In this document: piece by piece, positions 24,352 to 32,433 of the stretch | Numbering within the stretch: position 1 is the first letter of the stretch | Layout of the letters: each line of letters opens with the position of its first letter | NCBI RefSeq assembly: GCF_024494695.1 | Contig: NZ_JANHDP010000004.1 | Coordinates: 310,001-374,000, forward strand | Direction: 5' to 3' | Origin: Natronoarchaeum rubrum | GTDB lineage: Archaea > Halobacteriota > Halobacteria > Halobacteriales > Natronoarchaeaceae | DNA: 64,000 nt | Notes under the pieces: model-generated | The model's input: only the letters and a program-made list of their open reading frames with translations | What the model was told of the DNA's origin: nothing | Databases searched by the model: none | Position numbers and translations under genes: made by a program

Positions 24352-26532
24352 TCACGCATCGCTGTTACTCGCTGCTGGCAGCGTGAACGAGAACGTCGTG
24401 CCGTCCCCGGGTTTTGATTCGACCCAGAGCTCGCCGTCGTGCCGTTCGACGATCCGGCGACACAGCGACAGCCCGATACCCGTGCCCGGATGTTCGTCCT
24501 GGGAGTGAAGCCGCTGGAACACCTCGAAGATCCGGTCTTGATCCTCGGAATCGATACCCACTCCATCGTCTTGGATTGAAATGATCCACTCGTGTCCGTC
24601 GCGTTCGGCCGAAATCCCCACTGACGGCGGCTGGTCACCGCTGTACTCGATTGCGTTACTCAGCAGGTTCTGGAAGACCTGTCGCAGCTGGCTCGGGTCA
24701 CCGTCCACTCGCGGGAGATCGTCGGCCATAATCTCGGCGCCGCTCTCGTCGATTTGCATTTGCAGATCCTCGCGAACGTCGGCGAGAACGTCGTTGAGAT
24801 CGTGTGATTCGAACGGATCGCCCTGCGATTCGACGCGTGAATACTCGAGTAGCCCGTCGATCATGGTGCGCATCCGTTCGGCACCGTCGACGGCGAACTC
24901 GATGAACTCCTCACCGTCCTCGTCGAGTTCGTCTCCGTATCGTTGCTCGATCAACTGGAGGTAACTCGTGATCATCCGGAGGGGTTCTTGGAGGTCGTGA
25001 CTGGCGGCGTACGCGAACTGCTCTAAGCGCTCGTTCGACTCCTCGAGTCGCTTGCGGTACTCTGTACGCTCGGTGATGTCCTGAATCATTAGCATCCCGG
25101 CGTAGATCTCATCGTCGGGGTTGCGAACCGGAAGCGTGTGCGCCAGTAGGTGTCGATCGTGATACTCCGCCTCGAACGTTGCTGATTCGCCGTCGAAGAC
25201 CGCCTGAAAGTGGGGCTTGACCTGCTCGATGAGGTCGTCGGGATACCGCTCGTAGATGGAGGTTCCAACGACATCGTCCGGGTCGATCCCGAGCTCGCCG
25301 AGCATCTCGCCGCCCGCGACGGTATAGGTCAGCTCTTCGTCGAAGAGCCCGACCGCGCCGTTGGGGAAGTGGTCGACGAGCGTTCGATAGCGACGTTCGC
25401 TCTCTTCGAGCGCCCGTTCGTGTTCCTTCCGTTCGGTGATGTCGCGGACGACGCCGATTCGTTCACGTCGCTCACCAGGCAACATCGAGAACGTCGCCTC
25501 CGCGGGGACGCGATCGCCGTCAGCGGTCTTAATCTCGGCTTCTGCCATCGGTCGGTCGACATCTCCCGTCGCAATCTCCGCTTCCAGTTCCTGTGCCTGA
25601 TCAGCTGTTTCGTCGTCGACGACCAACGAGACGTGCGATCCAAGGAGTTCCTCGCGGGAGTAGCCGGTTACGTCGCAGTACGCGTCGTTGACCATTGTGA
25701 AGCGGCCGTCCGCATCGACCGTATAGATCCCGTCGTTGACCGTCTCGACGATCGTCTCGTACTTCAGTAGTTCCCGCTTGCGGTCTCTCCGATCAGCGAT
25801 ATCACGGAGGGCGCCTGTACGACCAACCGATCCATCTTCGAAAGTGTACGGGCCGAACTGGCTCTCGACCGGAACCCGCTTGCCGTCAGCCGTTTCGATC
25901 TCGAACTCGATTGTGGCGTACTCTTGCTCGTTGCCGAGCAGCTCCGCTTGTAACTCCTTTGCACGCTCGTTGACCGATTCGTCGACAAGGAGCGTGACGT
26001 GTTCTCCGAGTAGTTCGTCTCGCCGGTAGCCGGTCATCTCGCAGAACGCCTCATTGGCTATTACGAATCGGCCATCGGCGTCGAGCGTCGCGATGCTATC
26101 CCAGATCGTTTCGATCGTCTGCTCGTCGCGGATGTCCCGGGCGACGCCGATCGTTCCCTGAAACGTTCCCCCTTCGACGAGCAGGTTGATCCGGAGTTCG
26201 CAGGGAACGACATCTCCACCGGCAGTCTGGAAGCCGAATTCGAACGTCGCGACATCCCCACAGTCTGTTTCGAGTTGGCGCTCAATCTCACGTTCGATGC
26301 GTTCGACGTCGTCGTCAGCAAGCACCAGCGAGACATGTTCGCCGAGGAGTTGCTCGCGGGGATAGCCCGTCGCTTGGATGAGTCGGTCGTTGACAGCGAC
26401 GAAGTATCCGTCCGGATCGAGTTGGTACACTCCTTCATCGATCGTGCTAACCAGCGACCGGAACCGTCTGAGTGCAACGTCGTCGTCGACATCCCCCCAG
26501 AAGTCGTCGGACGCGCTCGCTCGCGAACTCAT
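24352..26532 (-). CDS. Multi-PAS histidine kinase
   Basis: A 726-aa soluble sensor kinase with about four PAS domains (RFRSLVSTIDEGVYQLDPDGYF, ETIWDSIATLDADGRFVIANEAF, KYETIVETVNDGIYTVDADGRF, YRTLVDHFPNGAVGLFDEEL). HisKA is AYAASHDLQEPLRMITSYLQLIE and HATPase includes NLLSNAIEYSGDQPP and IQDDGVGIDSEDQDRIFEVF. From the last PAS onward it is nearly colinear with the 21173-23599 kinase, so one arose from the other by duplication. It lacks the HTH domain. The ATG at 26532 gives MSSRASASDD. Confidence 0.9.
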   Translation of the reverse strand: MSSRASASDDFWGDVDDDVALRRFRSLVSTIDEGVYQLDPDGYFVAVNDRLIQATGYPREQLLGEHVSLVLADDDVERIEREIERQLETDCGDVATFEFGFQTAGGDVVPCELRINLLVEGGTFQGTIGVARDIRDEQTIETIWDSIATLDADGRFVIANEAFCEMTGYRRDELLGEHVTLLVDESVNERAKELQAELLGNEQEYATIEFEIETADGKRVPVESQFGPYTFEDGSVGRTGALRDIADRRDRKRELLKYETIVETVNDGIYTVDADGRFTMVNDAYCDVTGYSREELLGSHVSLVVDDETADQAQELEAEIATGDVDRPMAEAEIKTADGDRVPAEATFSMLPGERRERIGVVRDITERKEHERALEESERRYRTLVDHFPNGAVGLFDEELTYTVAGGEMLGELGIDPDDVVGTSIYERYPDDLIEQVKPHFQAVFDGESATFEAEYHDRHLLAHTLPVRNPDDEIYAGMLMIQDITERTEYRKRLEESNERLEQFAYAASHDLQEPLRMITSYLQLIEQRYGDELDEDGEEFIEFAVDGAERMRTMIDGLLEYSRVESQGDPFESHDLNDVLADVREDLQMQIDESGAEIMADDLPRVDGDPSQLRQVFQNLLSNAIEYSGDQPPSVGISAERDGHEWIISIQDDGVGIDSEDQDRIFEVFQRLHSQDEHPGTGIGLSLCRRIVERHDGELWVESKPGDGTTFSFTLPAASNSDA

Positions 26533-26656
26533 TGTACCCCACACCACGCCGATCCAGTTAAACCACTCGTCGGTCAGAAATCGAGACTGTTGTCTGTACT
26601 TGGGACTTCAGGGAGTCGAGACGGCTATCGAACGATTCCCGCATTTCTCGGCTTGG

Positions 26657-27331
26657 CTATCCAGGTCCAAAAGCTGCGATATCGGCACCTACTGTCGCCA
26701 GTGCGTCGGCGGGGTTCGGGTCGCTGTCGGCCAGATGCGTGTACTCGTGGTCCGGGATGCTCGACAGTGCTGTCGTGACGGCCTCGCTGTACGTCTCGAC
26801 GCCCGGTTCCGTCGGGTCCTCGCCACCCCAGACATCCCGGATGACGGTCATCGAATCGATGCGCACTTCCAATCTGCGTGGCTCGTAGCGCGCCAGCAGT
26901 TCGGTGAGTCCGAGCTGGAGGGCGACGTACTCGGCGGTGTTGTTCCCCGTCCGCGAGCCGACGGGGCGGCCGAGACGGGCGAGTTGCTCCTCCGAAGCGT
27001 CCATGATGACCGCGCCCGCCCCTGCAGGTCCGGGGTTGCCGCGTGAACTGCCGTCGACGTAGAGGACGAACGTGTCGCTGGTCGGGTCGGGGACGGATGA
27101 CCGGACGAGTCCCGACTCCAGCAGGCCTTCGAGCGCACGCCGCAATTCGTCCTGGTCGGTCGCGGGGTCGAAGAGACCTCCATAGCCGGGGACAGCGTCG
27201 TCGATGGCATCGGTGGCGGTCGCCATCTCGTAGCCGACGTCCGCGAGTACCTCGTCGACGAGCGTGGCGAGCGGCGAGAGGTGTTCGGCCGGAAGTGTGT
27301 CGTCGGTCACGCTACTTTCCCCATCGGGCAT
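26657..27331 (-). CDS. rnhA: Ribonuclease HI-family protein
   Basis: A 224-aa RNase H that would cleave RNA in RNA:DNA hybrids. The RNase H fold begins at YVDGSSRGNPGPAGAG; putative catalytic acids are D93, E134 (in NNTAEYVAL), D159 (RIDSMTV) and D209 (NPADALA). The first ~80 residues are an extra acidic domain, as in haloarchaeal RNase HI enzymes. The basic loop and His seen in E. coli RNase HI are missing, also typical of archaeal types. ATG 27331 chosen. Confidence 0.85.
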   Translation of the reverse strand: MPDGESSVTDDTLPAEHLSPLATLVDEVLADVGYEMATATDAIDDAVPGYGGLFDPATDQDELRRALEGLLESGLVRSSVPDPTSDTFVLYVDGSSRGNPGPAGAGAVIMDASEEQLARLGRPVGSRTGNNTAEYVALQLGLTELLARYEPRRLEVRIDSMTVIRDVWGGEDPTEPGVETYSEAVTTALSSIPDHEYTHLADSDPNPADALATVGADIAAFGPG

Positions 27332-27542
27332 CGGTTCTGGTCCCTTACACCCGCGCTCTCTAATGTGCTCGGTGGGTGGTCGCACCACTGCATATCAGTT
27401 CTCAGTGGCCGAGCGGGATAATTTCTTCAGGTGGTTCCGGTGGCGGACCGTTTTGAGTCAGCCGGCCTTAGAATCCTTAGCAGCTGATCGCGCTCGAAGT
27501 TGTCCCCTCTCTCACTCTTCGCCGAACGACTCCCGCAACCAC

Positions 27543-27679
27543 TCAACTGGATACACTGCCGTCAGGCCGGGCGTGTCGATGTTGCAGGAACGGAATTCGA
27601 CGCATCGCTCACACAGACTGGAGTCGCAGATGCTGCGGGAACAAGCCCCGTCACGCTCAGAAAGCGGCATACGGAACTT
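27543..27679 (+). pseudogene. Decayed 3' fragment of a transcription initiation factor B (TFB) gene
   Basis: Bases 27611-27679 read TQTGVADAAGTSPVTLRKRHTEL, which is the last cyclin-fold helix-turn-helix of archaeal TFB (usual form TQxxVADxAxVSxVTxRxRYxEL). Just upstream, in the neighbouring frame, HSTGYTAVR (27540-27563) matches the TFB segment P-x-GxAAAxVYxA, so a frameshift lies between. No N-terminal zinc ribbon or first cyclin repeat is found. The rest of 27332-27701 holds no other gene. Confidence 0.55.
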
Positions 27680-27701
27680 CCGGGTTTGTGCATCGCCCGA
27701 T

Positions 27702-29048
27702 TCAGATGCTTGGCGTGAGGACTCGCCACAGGATTTCGGGCCGGAACAGCGAGGTCGGGCGTTCCTCCATGACGATGACCCTGTTGAATGCATCGGCGAG
27801 TTTGCCATCCGTCCGGGCCTTCCGTAACAGCCGCGAGAGATACATATTGATGAGATCCGTCCCGTTGGGTTTGGGACCGGTGGTCTGTGGAAATTGGAAA
27901 TCGGAGCCAACTGCGAGCATCCAGGCGTCGTCAACGACGGTTTCGGCTCGTTGGAAGAACCGATGTGCAAGATCGTCGGTTCCGTCCGCCGCGAGGGCGT
28001 GGTGTAGCTGGAGGGCTTCGAGCGCAGCGACCGACATCCCCTGGCCGTAGATCGGATTGAAACTGGCAATTCCATCACCAATCACGACTAAGCCGTCGGG
28101 AATGCGGTCAATCCTCTCGTACCTAACCCGTTTATTCGAGGGGAACGGGTACTGTTCGATCGTTTCGCTGGCCAGCCCGTGGTCACCGATAACACGCTTG
28201 AAATCATGGACCGGCAAGCTGGCCGCGAAGTCGGCGAATCCCTCGGGTTCCGGTGGGGCGTGTTCGCCATGAACCCCGAAGAGCGTCATCATCCACCGGC
28301 CGTTTTCGACCGGAAACATGCCACCACCGCGTTTGCGCGGGGGATTCGGCAGAACAACACGCGTTTGCTGTGCATCCGCAGGTCGGTTGACGAGAGCTGT
28401 GCTGTATGCCACGTCAATGTGAACCTCATCGACCGTCGGCGTCGGATAGTCATGTTCTGCTAGCCAGCCCGGGGTTCGGGAGGCCCGCCCGGTCGCATCG
28501 ACGACCAAATCCGCGGGGATTTCGTCTGTACCCCCGTCGTGACGGACTGATATCCCCTTGACGTTCGGTGCCGCCCCGACGAGGTAATCGATGAACTGGC
28601 AGTTTTCTCGGAGCGAGATGTTATCGATGTCGTCCACTCGCCGTCGCGTGACCAATTCGAACAGCGGCCGGCTGGCACAGTACATCGGTATTTGACCCGA
28701 TCCGTGAGCCAGCACGTCCTCCTCAATGAACACGCGAGAGTCGCTGTTGATATCGATTCGGTTGCCTCCAGCAGCGATCAAATCCTCGCTAAAGCCAGGG
28801 AATAAATCTTCGAGGGTTTTTCGCCCGGCTTCGTGCAGGTTGTGGATGTGGTTTGCCTGCGGAACCCCTTTTCGAGTCACGGGGGAATCTGGCAGGGAAT
28901 CTTTCTCGGCAATCGTCACTTGCTCGAAATGATCCGCCAGCACGCGGGCTGCCAGCAGTCCCGCCATTCCCGCCCCCGAAACAACCGCATGCCCGGCCTT
29001 ACGAGTGGTTTGGGCAGAGTCATACTCGGGAACAGTGGCTAACGTCAT
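27702..29048 (-). CDS. FAD-dependent oxidoreductase / monooxygenase-like
   Basis: A 448-aa flavoprotein. The FAD motif VVSGAGMAGLLAARVLADHFEQVTIAEKD is at residues ~22-50 and the second FAD site is GLVVIGDGIASFNPIYGQGMSVAALEA (~320-346). The fold is that of aromatic hydroxylases, geranylgeranyl reductases and flavin halogenases. No halogenase WxWxIP motif is visible, so a hydroxylase or lipid/carotenoid oxidase is more likely. It is divergent from an HxlR-like ORF (53-bp gap), which may regulate it. Its base composition is somewhat lower in GC than the core genes. Confidence 0.8.
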   Translation of the reverse strand: MTLATVPEYDSAQTTRKAGHAVVSGAGMAGLLAARVLADHFEQVTIAEKDSLPDSPVTRKGVPQANHIHNLHEAGRKTLEDLFPGFSEDLIAAGGNRIDINSDSRVFIEEDVLAHGSGQIPMYCASRPLFELVTRRRVDDIDNISLRENCQFIDYLVGAAPNVKGISVRHDGGTDEIPADLVVDATGRASRTPGWLAEHDYPTPTVDEVHIDVAYSTALVNRPADAQQTRVVLPNPPRKRGGGMFPVENGRWMMTLFGVHGEHAPPEPEGFADFAASLPVHDFKRVIGDHGLASETIEQYPFPSNKRVRYERIDRIPDGLVVIGDGIASFNPIYGQGMSVAALEALQLHHALAADGTDDLAHRFFQRAETVVDDAWMLAVGSDFQFPQTTGPKPNGTDLINMYLSRLLRKARTDGKLADAFNRVIVMEERPTSLFRPEILWRVLTPSI

Positions 29049-29101
29049 GGCGATCTCCCTTTTCGTAGGATATCGGCGCCAATCCTGTTAAGTGCTACCA
29101 C

Positions 29102-29377
29102 ATGAATATGATACGATTACAGCGCTTGCTGAACCATGCCCGCTGTTCAGCACGCCTGACGGCGGTGTCAGATCGTCTAGCGGACCTCTGTGAGGAGGGC
29201 ATCATTAGCCGGGAGTCTCACGACGAGATTCCGTCGCGCGTCGAGTACAGCTTGACCGAGATCGATCAAGCACTACACCCGATCATTGAGGCGGTCGGCA
29301 ACCGGATCGACGAGTACGGAGACTCTACTGCCACAGCTCGTTCACGTCCATCAGACTGCCTCGACGGCCGCCAGTAA
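29102..29377 (+). CDS. HxlR-type wHTH regulator, N-terminally short
   Basis: A 91-codon frame whose middle, LTAVSDRLADLCEEGIISRE followed by PSRVEYSLTE, matches the HxlR winged helix. HxlR proteins normally start ~35 residues earlier with a CP(V/I) motif and a first helix (GGKWTxxIL), and these are missing; the space upstream is only 53 bp before the divergent oxidoreductase gene. It is thus probably truncated. Its 3' end overlaps the convergent peroxiredoxin gene by 27 bases. Confidence 0.5.
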   Translation: MNMIRLQRLLNHARCSARLTAVSDRLADLCEEGIISRESHDEIPSRVEYSLTEIDQALHPIIEAVGNRIDEYGDSTATARSRPSDCLDGRQ

Positions 29378-29830
29378 CTCGTCGTAGGGTGGCTCGGTCG
29401 TCGGATCGTCGGCGACCCAGCTGTAGGCGATCTCGCCGTCGTCGTCGAGGACGAACACGGCGCGGTTGGCGACGCCGTAGAGCCCGAGGTCGGGGATGTC
29501 GATCTCCTGTCCGTAGGCACTGATCGCCTCGCGGTTCGTGTCGCTGACGAGGTCGAACTCGAGGCCGTGCTCCTCGCGGAACGCCCCCTGGGAGAACGGC
29601 GAGTCGGCGCTGACGCCGAACACGGTTGCGCCGGCCGACTCGAACCGGTCGAGTTCGTCCTGCAACGCCACCATCTCGTTCGTGCAGGGCGGCGTGAACG
29701 CCCCCGGGAAGAACGCGAGGACGACCGGCCCGTCGCCGAGGTAGTCCTTCAACTCGAACGACTCGTGATCGCTGGTGCCGACCGTGGCCGTGAACGTCGG
29801 AGCGGTCTCGCCGGAGTCTGGTGTCGACAT
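29351..29830 (-). CDS. Peroxiredoxin (AhpC/TSA, single-Cys)
   Basis: A 159-aa thiol peroxidase that reduces peroxides. The peroxidatic cysteine is C49 in FFPGAFTPPCTNEM, with the conserved Thr/Pro before it. No other Cys is present, so resolution must use another protein or a small thiol. The later segment FGVSADSPFSQGAF is typical of the family. It is divergent from the DUF2249 gene across 139 bp that carry an 11-bp inverted repeat. Confidence 0.9.
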   Translation of the reverse strand: MSTPDSGETAPTFTATVGTSDHESFELKDYLGDGPVVLAFFPGAFTPPCTNEMVALQDELDRFESAGATVFGVSADSPFSQGAFREEHGLEFDLVSDTNREAISAYGQEIDIPDLGLYGVANRAVFVLDDDGEIAYSWVADDPTTEPPYDELLAAVEAV

Positions 29831-29868
29831 CGTCGAACGTTGGGTTCTCTCTGGTATAACCGTGTCCG

Positions 29869-29928
29869 CAAATATGTTCGCACGAGTCGGCGGGGGGCTG
29901 ATCGACGCCGCGGCGGCGAACATATTCG
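29869..29928. promoter_or_regulatory. Inverted repeat between peroxiredoxin and DUF2249 genes
   Basis: AATATGTTCGC (29871-29881) and GCGAACATATT (29916-29926) are perfect 11-bp inverted arms 34 bases apart. Each arm lies in a short CGAA-N4-TTCG-type palindrome, exact at 29917-29928 (CGAACATATTCG) and one mismatch at 29869-29880. A very similar palindrome lies before the HemAT gene at 31967-31978. It is probably an operator pair for the two divergent promoters. Confidence 0.5.
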
Positions 29929-29969
29929 CGCCAAGCGCCACGCCGCTCGGCACCCTCGGTACCGAGGCG

Positions 29970-30203
29970 ATGCCCGAACAGCAACTCGATCTCCGCGAGA
30001 TCCCGCCGCCCGAGCGCCACCCCCGGATCTTCGACGCGTTCGAGGATCTGGAGTCCGACGAGGCGCTGACGCTGATCAACGACCACGACCCGAAGCCGCT
30101 GTACCACCAGATGAGCGCCGAGATCGAATCGTTCGACGCCGAGGGATACACGGTCGATCGGGTCGGCCCGAACGAGTTCATCGCCACGCTGCCCAAGCGG
30201 TGA
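29970..30203 (+). CDS. DUF2249 protein
   Basis: A 77-aa protein of the DUF2249 family (LDLREIPPPERHPRIFDAFEDLESDEALTLINDHDPKPLYHQM). The fold resembles TusA-like domains, and members often sit near nitrogen-oxide or haem-related genes in haloarchaea. The exact role is unknown. ATG 29970 was chosen; an open frame reaching back to 29775 crosses the palindromic promoter region and is not credible. Confidence 0.85.
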   Translation: MPEQQLDLREIPPPERHPRIFDAFEDLESDEALTLINDHDPKPLYHQMSAEIESFDAEGYTVDRVGPNEFIATLPKR

Positions 30204-30238
30204 CCGCTCTCGAACGGCGACTTCGCGGCGACGCGGCG

Positions 30239-31882
30239 CTACCGCTCGGGGTAGTCCCCTTCCGGCGCCGACGCGGACGCCGCCGTGTCGGTGAGCCGAT
30301 CGACGGAGTCGGCGACTTCGCCCAGGGCGGCGGTCTGTTCTTCCGCTGCGGCGGCGAGCGACTCCGTTTCGCCGGCGACGCGGTCGGCCGAATCGGCGAG
30401 GTCGTCCATCTCGGCCGAGATCGTCTCCGCGCTCCGCGCCTGCTTGTCGGTCGCCTGCTCGATCTCCGCCATCCCGTCCGCAGTCTCCTCGGCGGCGTCG
30501 TGGACGGCGTCGAGCCGCTCGCCGAGCGATTCGACCCGCGCGGAGCTCTCGTCGAGTTCGGCAGCGGCGTCGTCGACGGCCTCGGAGACCTCCCGGGCGA
30601 TCGCTCGGAGCTCCTCGACGGTCTCCGGGAGTTCCTCGAGCTGATCGCTGGTCTCGTCCGCGAACGACTGGACTTCCTCGCCGAGAATCCCCAACGCGTC
30701 GCTCGACGCGTCGCCCCGCGTCGCCTCGACCGTGGCGTTGGTCGCGAGTAGCTTGGTCTGTCTCGTCACTTCGTCGATCGTCTCGACGACGTCGTCGATG
30801 CGGTCGGCCTGCTCTTCGAGACGGTCGGTCGCCTCGACTGCGACCTGCGTCGCCTCCCGGAGATCGTCCATCGCTGCGGCAGTCGCCTCGGCCTCGTCGA
30901 GACCCGCTCGAGAGATCTCCTCGGTCCGCTCCCCGAGCGTTCGGACCTCTCCCGCGGTGCCGGCGATCTCCTCGACGGTCGCGCTCAGCTCCTCGGTCTC
31001 CACGGCCGCGGCGCGGACGCCGTCGGACTGGTCGGTCGCGAGCCCGTGGATCGTCTCCGCGCTTCCCGCCACGTCGCCGGCGGCGTCGTGGAGATCCCCG
31101 AGCGGCTCCCGCACGTCGGTCTCGACGTCACTGGCCAGGCGCTTTCGACGCTGGATCTCGCGTTCGAGGCGGTTGCTGTAGGAGTCGACGTAGGTGTCAC
31201 ACGCGACCTGCACGTCGAGGTTGATGATCCGCAACAGCGACAGCAGGTCGGCGATCCCGTCGTGGATCGCTGCCCGGACGGTCGACTCGAAGGCGTCGTC
31301 GAGATCACCGGGGTCGTCGCCGTCGTCGTCGCCGAGCGCGCTCAACACGCCGCCGAACAGCCCCTCCGACCGCTCGGCTTCGGCGCGCTCTACCGCCCAG
31401 TCCTCGATCGCCTCGACGACCTGGTCCTGGATCCGCTCGTCGAGGCGATCGAACAGCAGATCGTAGTAGACGCCGTACTGGCCGATGTAGTGCTTGAGCG
31501 GCATGTCCAGTAGCTCGTGGAGCTTCCCGATCCGCGCCCGGTTCTGGAAGTACGCCGCGTCGTAGTCGCCGGTCGCCAGCGTCACGAGATAGGCCTGCTG
31601 TGTCATCTTGAGCTGCTCGACCGTTTTCGGGGACCGTCCGATGACCGCGGTCGTCTGGTCGTACTGCGTGAGATTGGCGTAGAACCGGTCCGCGATCTCC
31701 TCCCTGTGCTCGCGGAGAAACGGCTCCAGCGACGCGAGGCGTCGCTCGTCCTCGGCGTCGAAGCCGATGAACTCCTTGCGCCAGTCGATCTCGCGCTCGT
31801 CGAGACCGATGTCGGCGGTCAGCTGCTCGGCGTCGAGGTTCGCGTTCAACTCGCCGCGACCGAACACGTCTTGCGGATTCAT
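30239..31882 (-). CDS. hemAT: HemAT-type globin-coupled chemotaxis transducer
   Basis: A 547-aa soluble chemoreceptor for oxygen taxis. Residues ~30-190 are a protoglobin-type sensor domain; H122 (RIGKLHELLD) is the likely proximal haem ligand. Residues ~240-540 are the methyl-accepting coiled-coil signalling domain, with the hairpin tip around TRQTKLLATNATVEATRG. That tip differs from the usual LLALNAAIEAARAG, so coupling to CheA may be modified. There are no transmembrane segments. Promoter: TTTAAA at 31953-31958 and a CGAA palindrome upstream. Confidence 0.9.
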   Translation of the reverse strand: MNPQDVFGRGELNANLDAEQLTADIGLDEREIDWRKEFIGFDAEDERRLASLEPFLREHREEIADRFYANLTQYDQTTAVIGRSPKTVEQLKMTQQAYLVTLATGDYDAAYFQNRARIGKLHELLDMPLKHYIGQYGVYYDLLFDRLDERIQDQVVEAIEDWAVERAEAERSEGLFGGVLSALGDDDGDDPGDLDDAFESTVRAAIHDGIADLLSLLRIINLDVQVACDTYVDSYSNRLEREIQRRKRLASDVETDVREPLGDLHDAAGDVAGSAETIHGLATDQSDGVRAAAVETEELSATVEEIAGTAGEVRTLGERTEEISRAGLDEAEATAAAMDDLREATQVAVEATDRLEEQADRIDDVVETIDEVTRQTKLLATNATVEATRGDASSDALGILGEEVQSFADETSDQLEELPETVEELRAIAREVSEAVDDAAAELDESSARVESLGERLDAVHDAAEETADGMAEIEQATDKQARSAETISAEMDDLADSADRVAGETESLAAAAEEQTAALGEVADSVDRLTDTAASASAPEGDYPER

Positions 31883-31950
31883 ATCGGCCGCGTATGGCTC
31901 GCCGTTTCAAAACCCGATAGGGGGTTCCTCCGGAGCGGGAACGGGCGATC

Positions 31951-31978
31951 CATTTAAATGAGTCGACGAATATGTTCG
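31951..31978 (-). promoter_or_regulatory. HemAT promoter: TATA box plus CGAA-N4-TTCG palindrome
   Basis: CATTTAAATG at 31951-31960 contains a TATA box for the minus-strand hemAT gene. CGAATATGTTCG at 31967-31978, just upstream of it, matches the palindrome before the DUF2249/peroxiredoxin pair, suggesting shared control by an oxygen- or redox-responsive regulator. Confidence 0.5.
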
Positions 31979-32028
31979 ACGACTCGCGGGGAGCGTCCGA
32001 CTATCGAGCGACGAGACGCCGGTCGTGG

Positions 32029-32286
32029 CTACCCTGAACTCCCCTCGCCGTGCTTTCGATACCAGACCCTGGACCCGGCAGGCGACTCGTCTTCCTCGAG
32101 GTCCAGCCTGCGCAGAACTAACTCCCTGATGGCGTCCGTGACCACGAGGTCGATCGTTTCGTCGTCGGCGTCTCGCACCGCGAAGACGTAGTGCCCGTCC
32201 CGCTCGTCGATGGCCTCGATCGTCCCGACGGACCACCGCTCGATGTCGTGGGTCGGCTGCCGCGCGTGGATTCGATCGTGGGGCAT
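32029..32286 (-). CDS. Small conserved haloarchaeal protein (85 aa)
   Basis: An 85-aa acidic protein: HDIERWSVGTIEAIDERDGHYVFAVRDADDETIDLVVTDAIRELVLRRLDLEED, a beta-rich fold ending SRVWYRKH. It looks like a widespread haloarchaeal family of unknown function, possibly nucleic-acid binding. ATG 32286 was preferred over the frame to 32391, whose extra part is not protein-like. Confidence 0.6.
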   Translation of the reverse strand: MPHDRIHARQPTHDIERWSVGTIEAIDERDGHYVFAVRDADDETIDLVVTDAIRELVLRRLDLEEDESPAGSRVWYRKHGEGSSG

Positions 32287-32433
32287 ATGCAAACAGAGGT
32301 CGTTCAGCCAGTTGAGAGTACGGACCTCAGCGAGTCGGGGTATGCGATTCTTGGAACGGTCCCGAAGGGTGCGGCAGTGGGAGCGCCACAATCTTGCTGG
32401 GGCTTAACGTGACACGGATTCGTATGGTCAATC

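Noticed and set aside
29775..29969. N-terminal extension of the DUF2249 protein
   Set aside because: The stretch holds the divergent promoters and inverted repeat and does not match the family.
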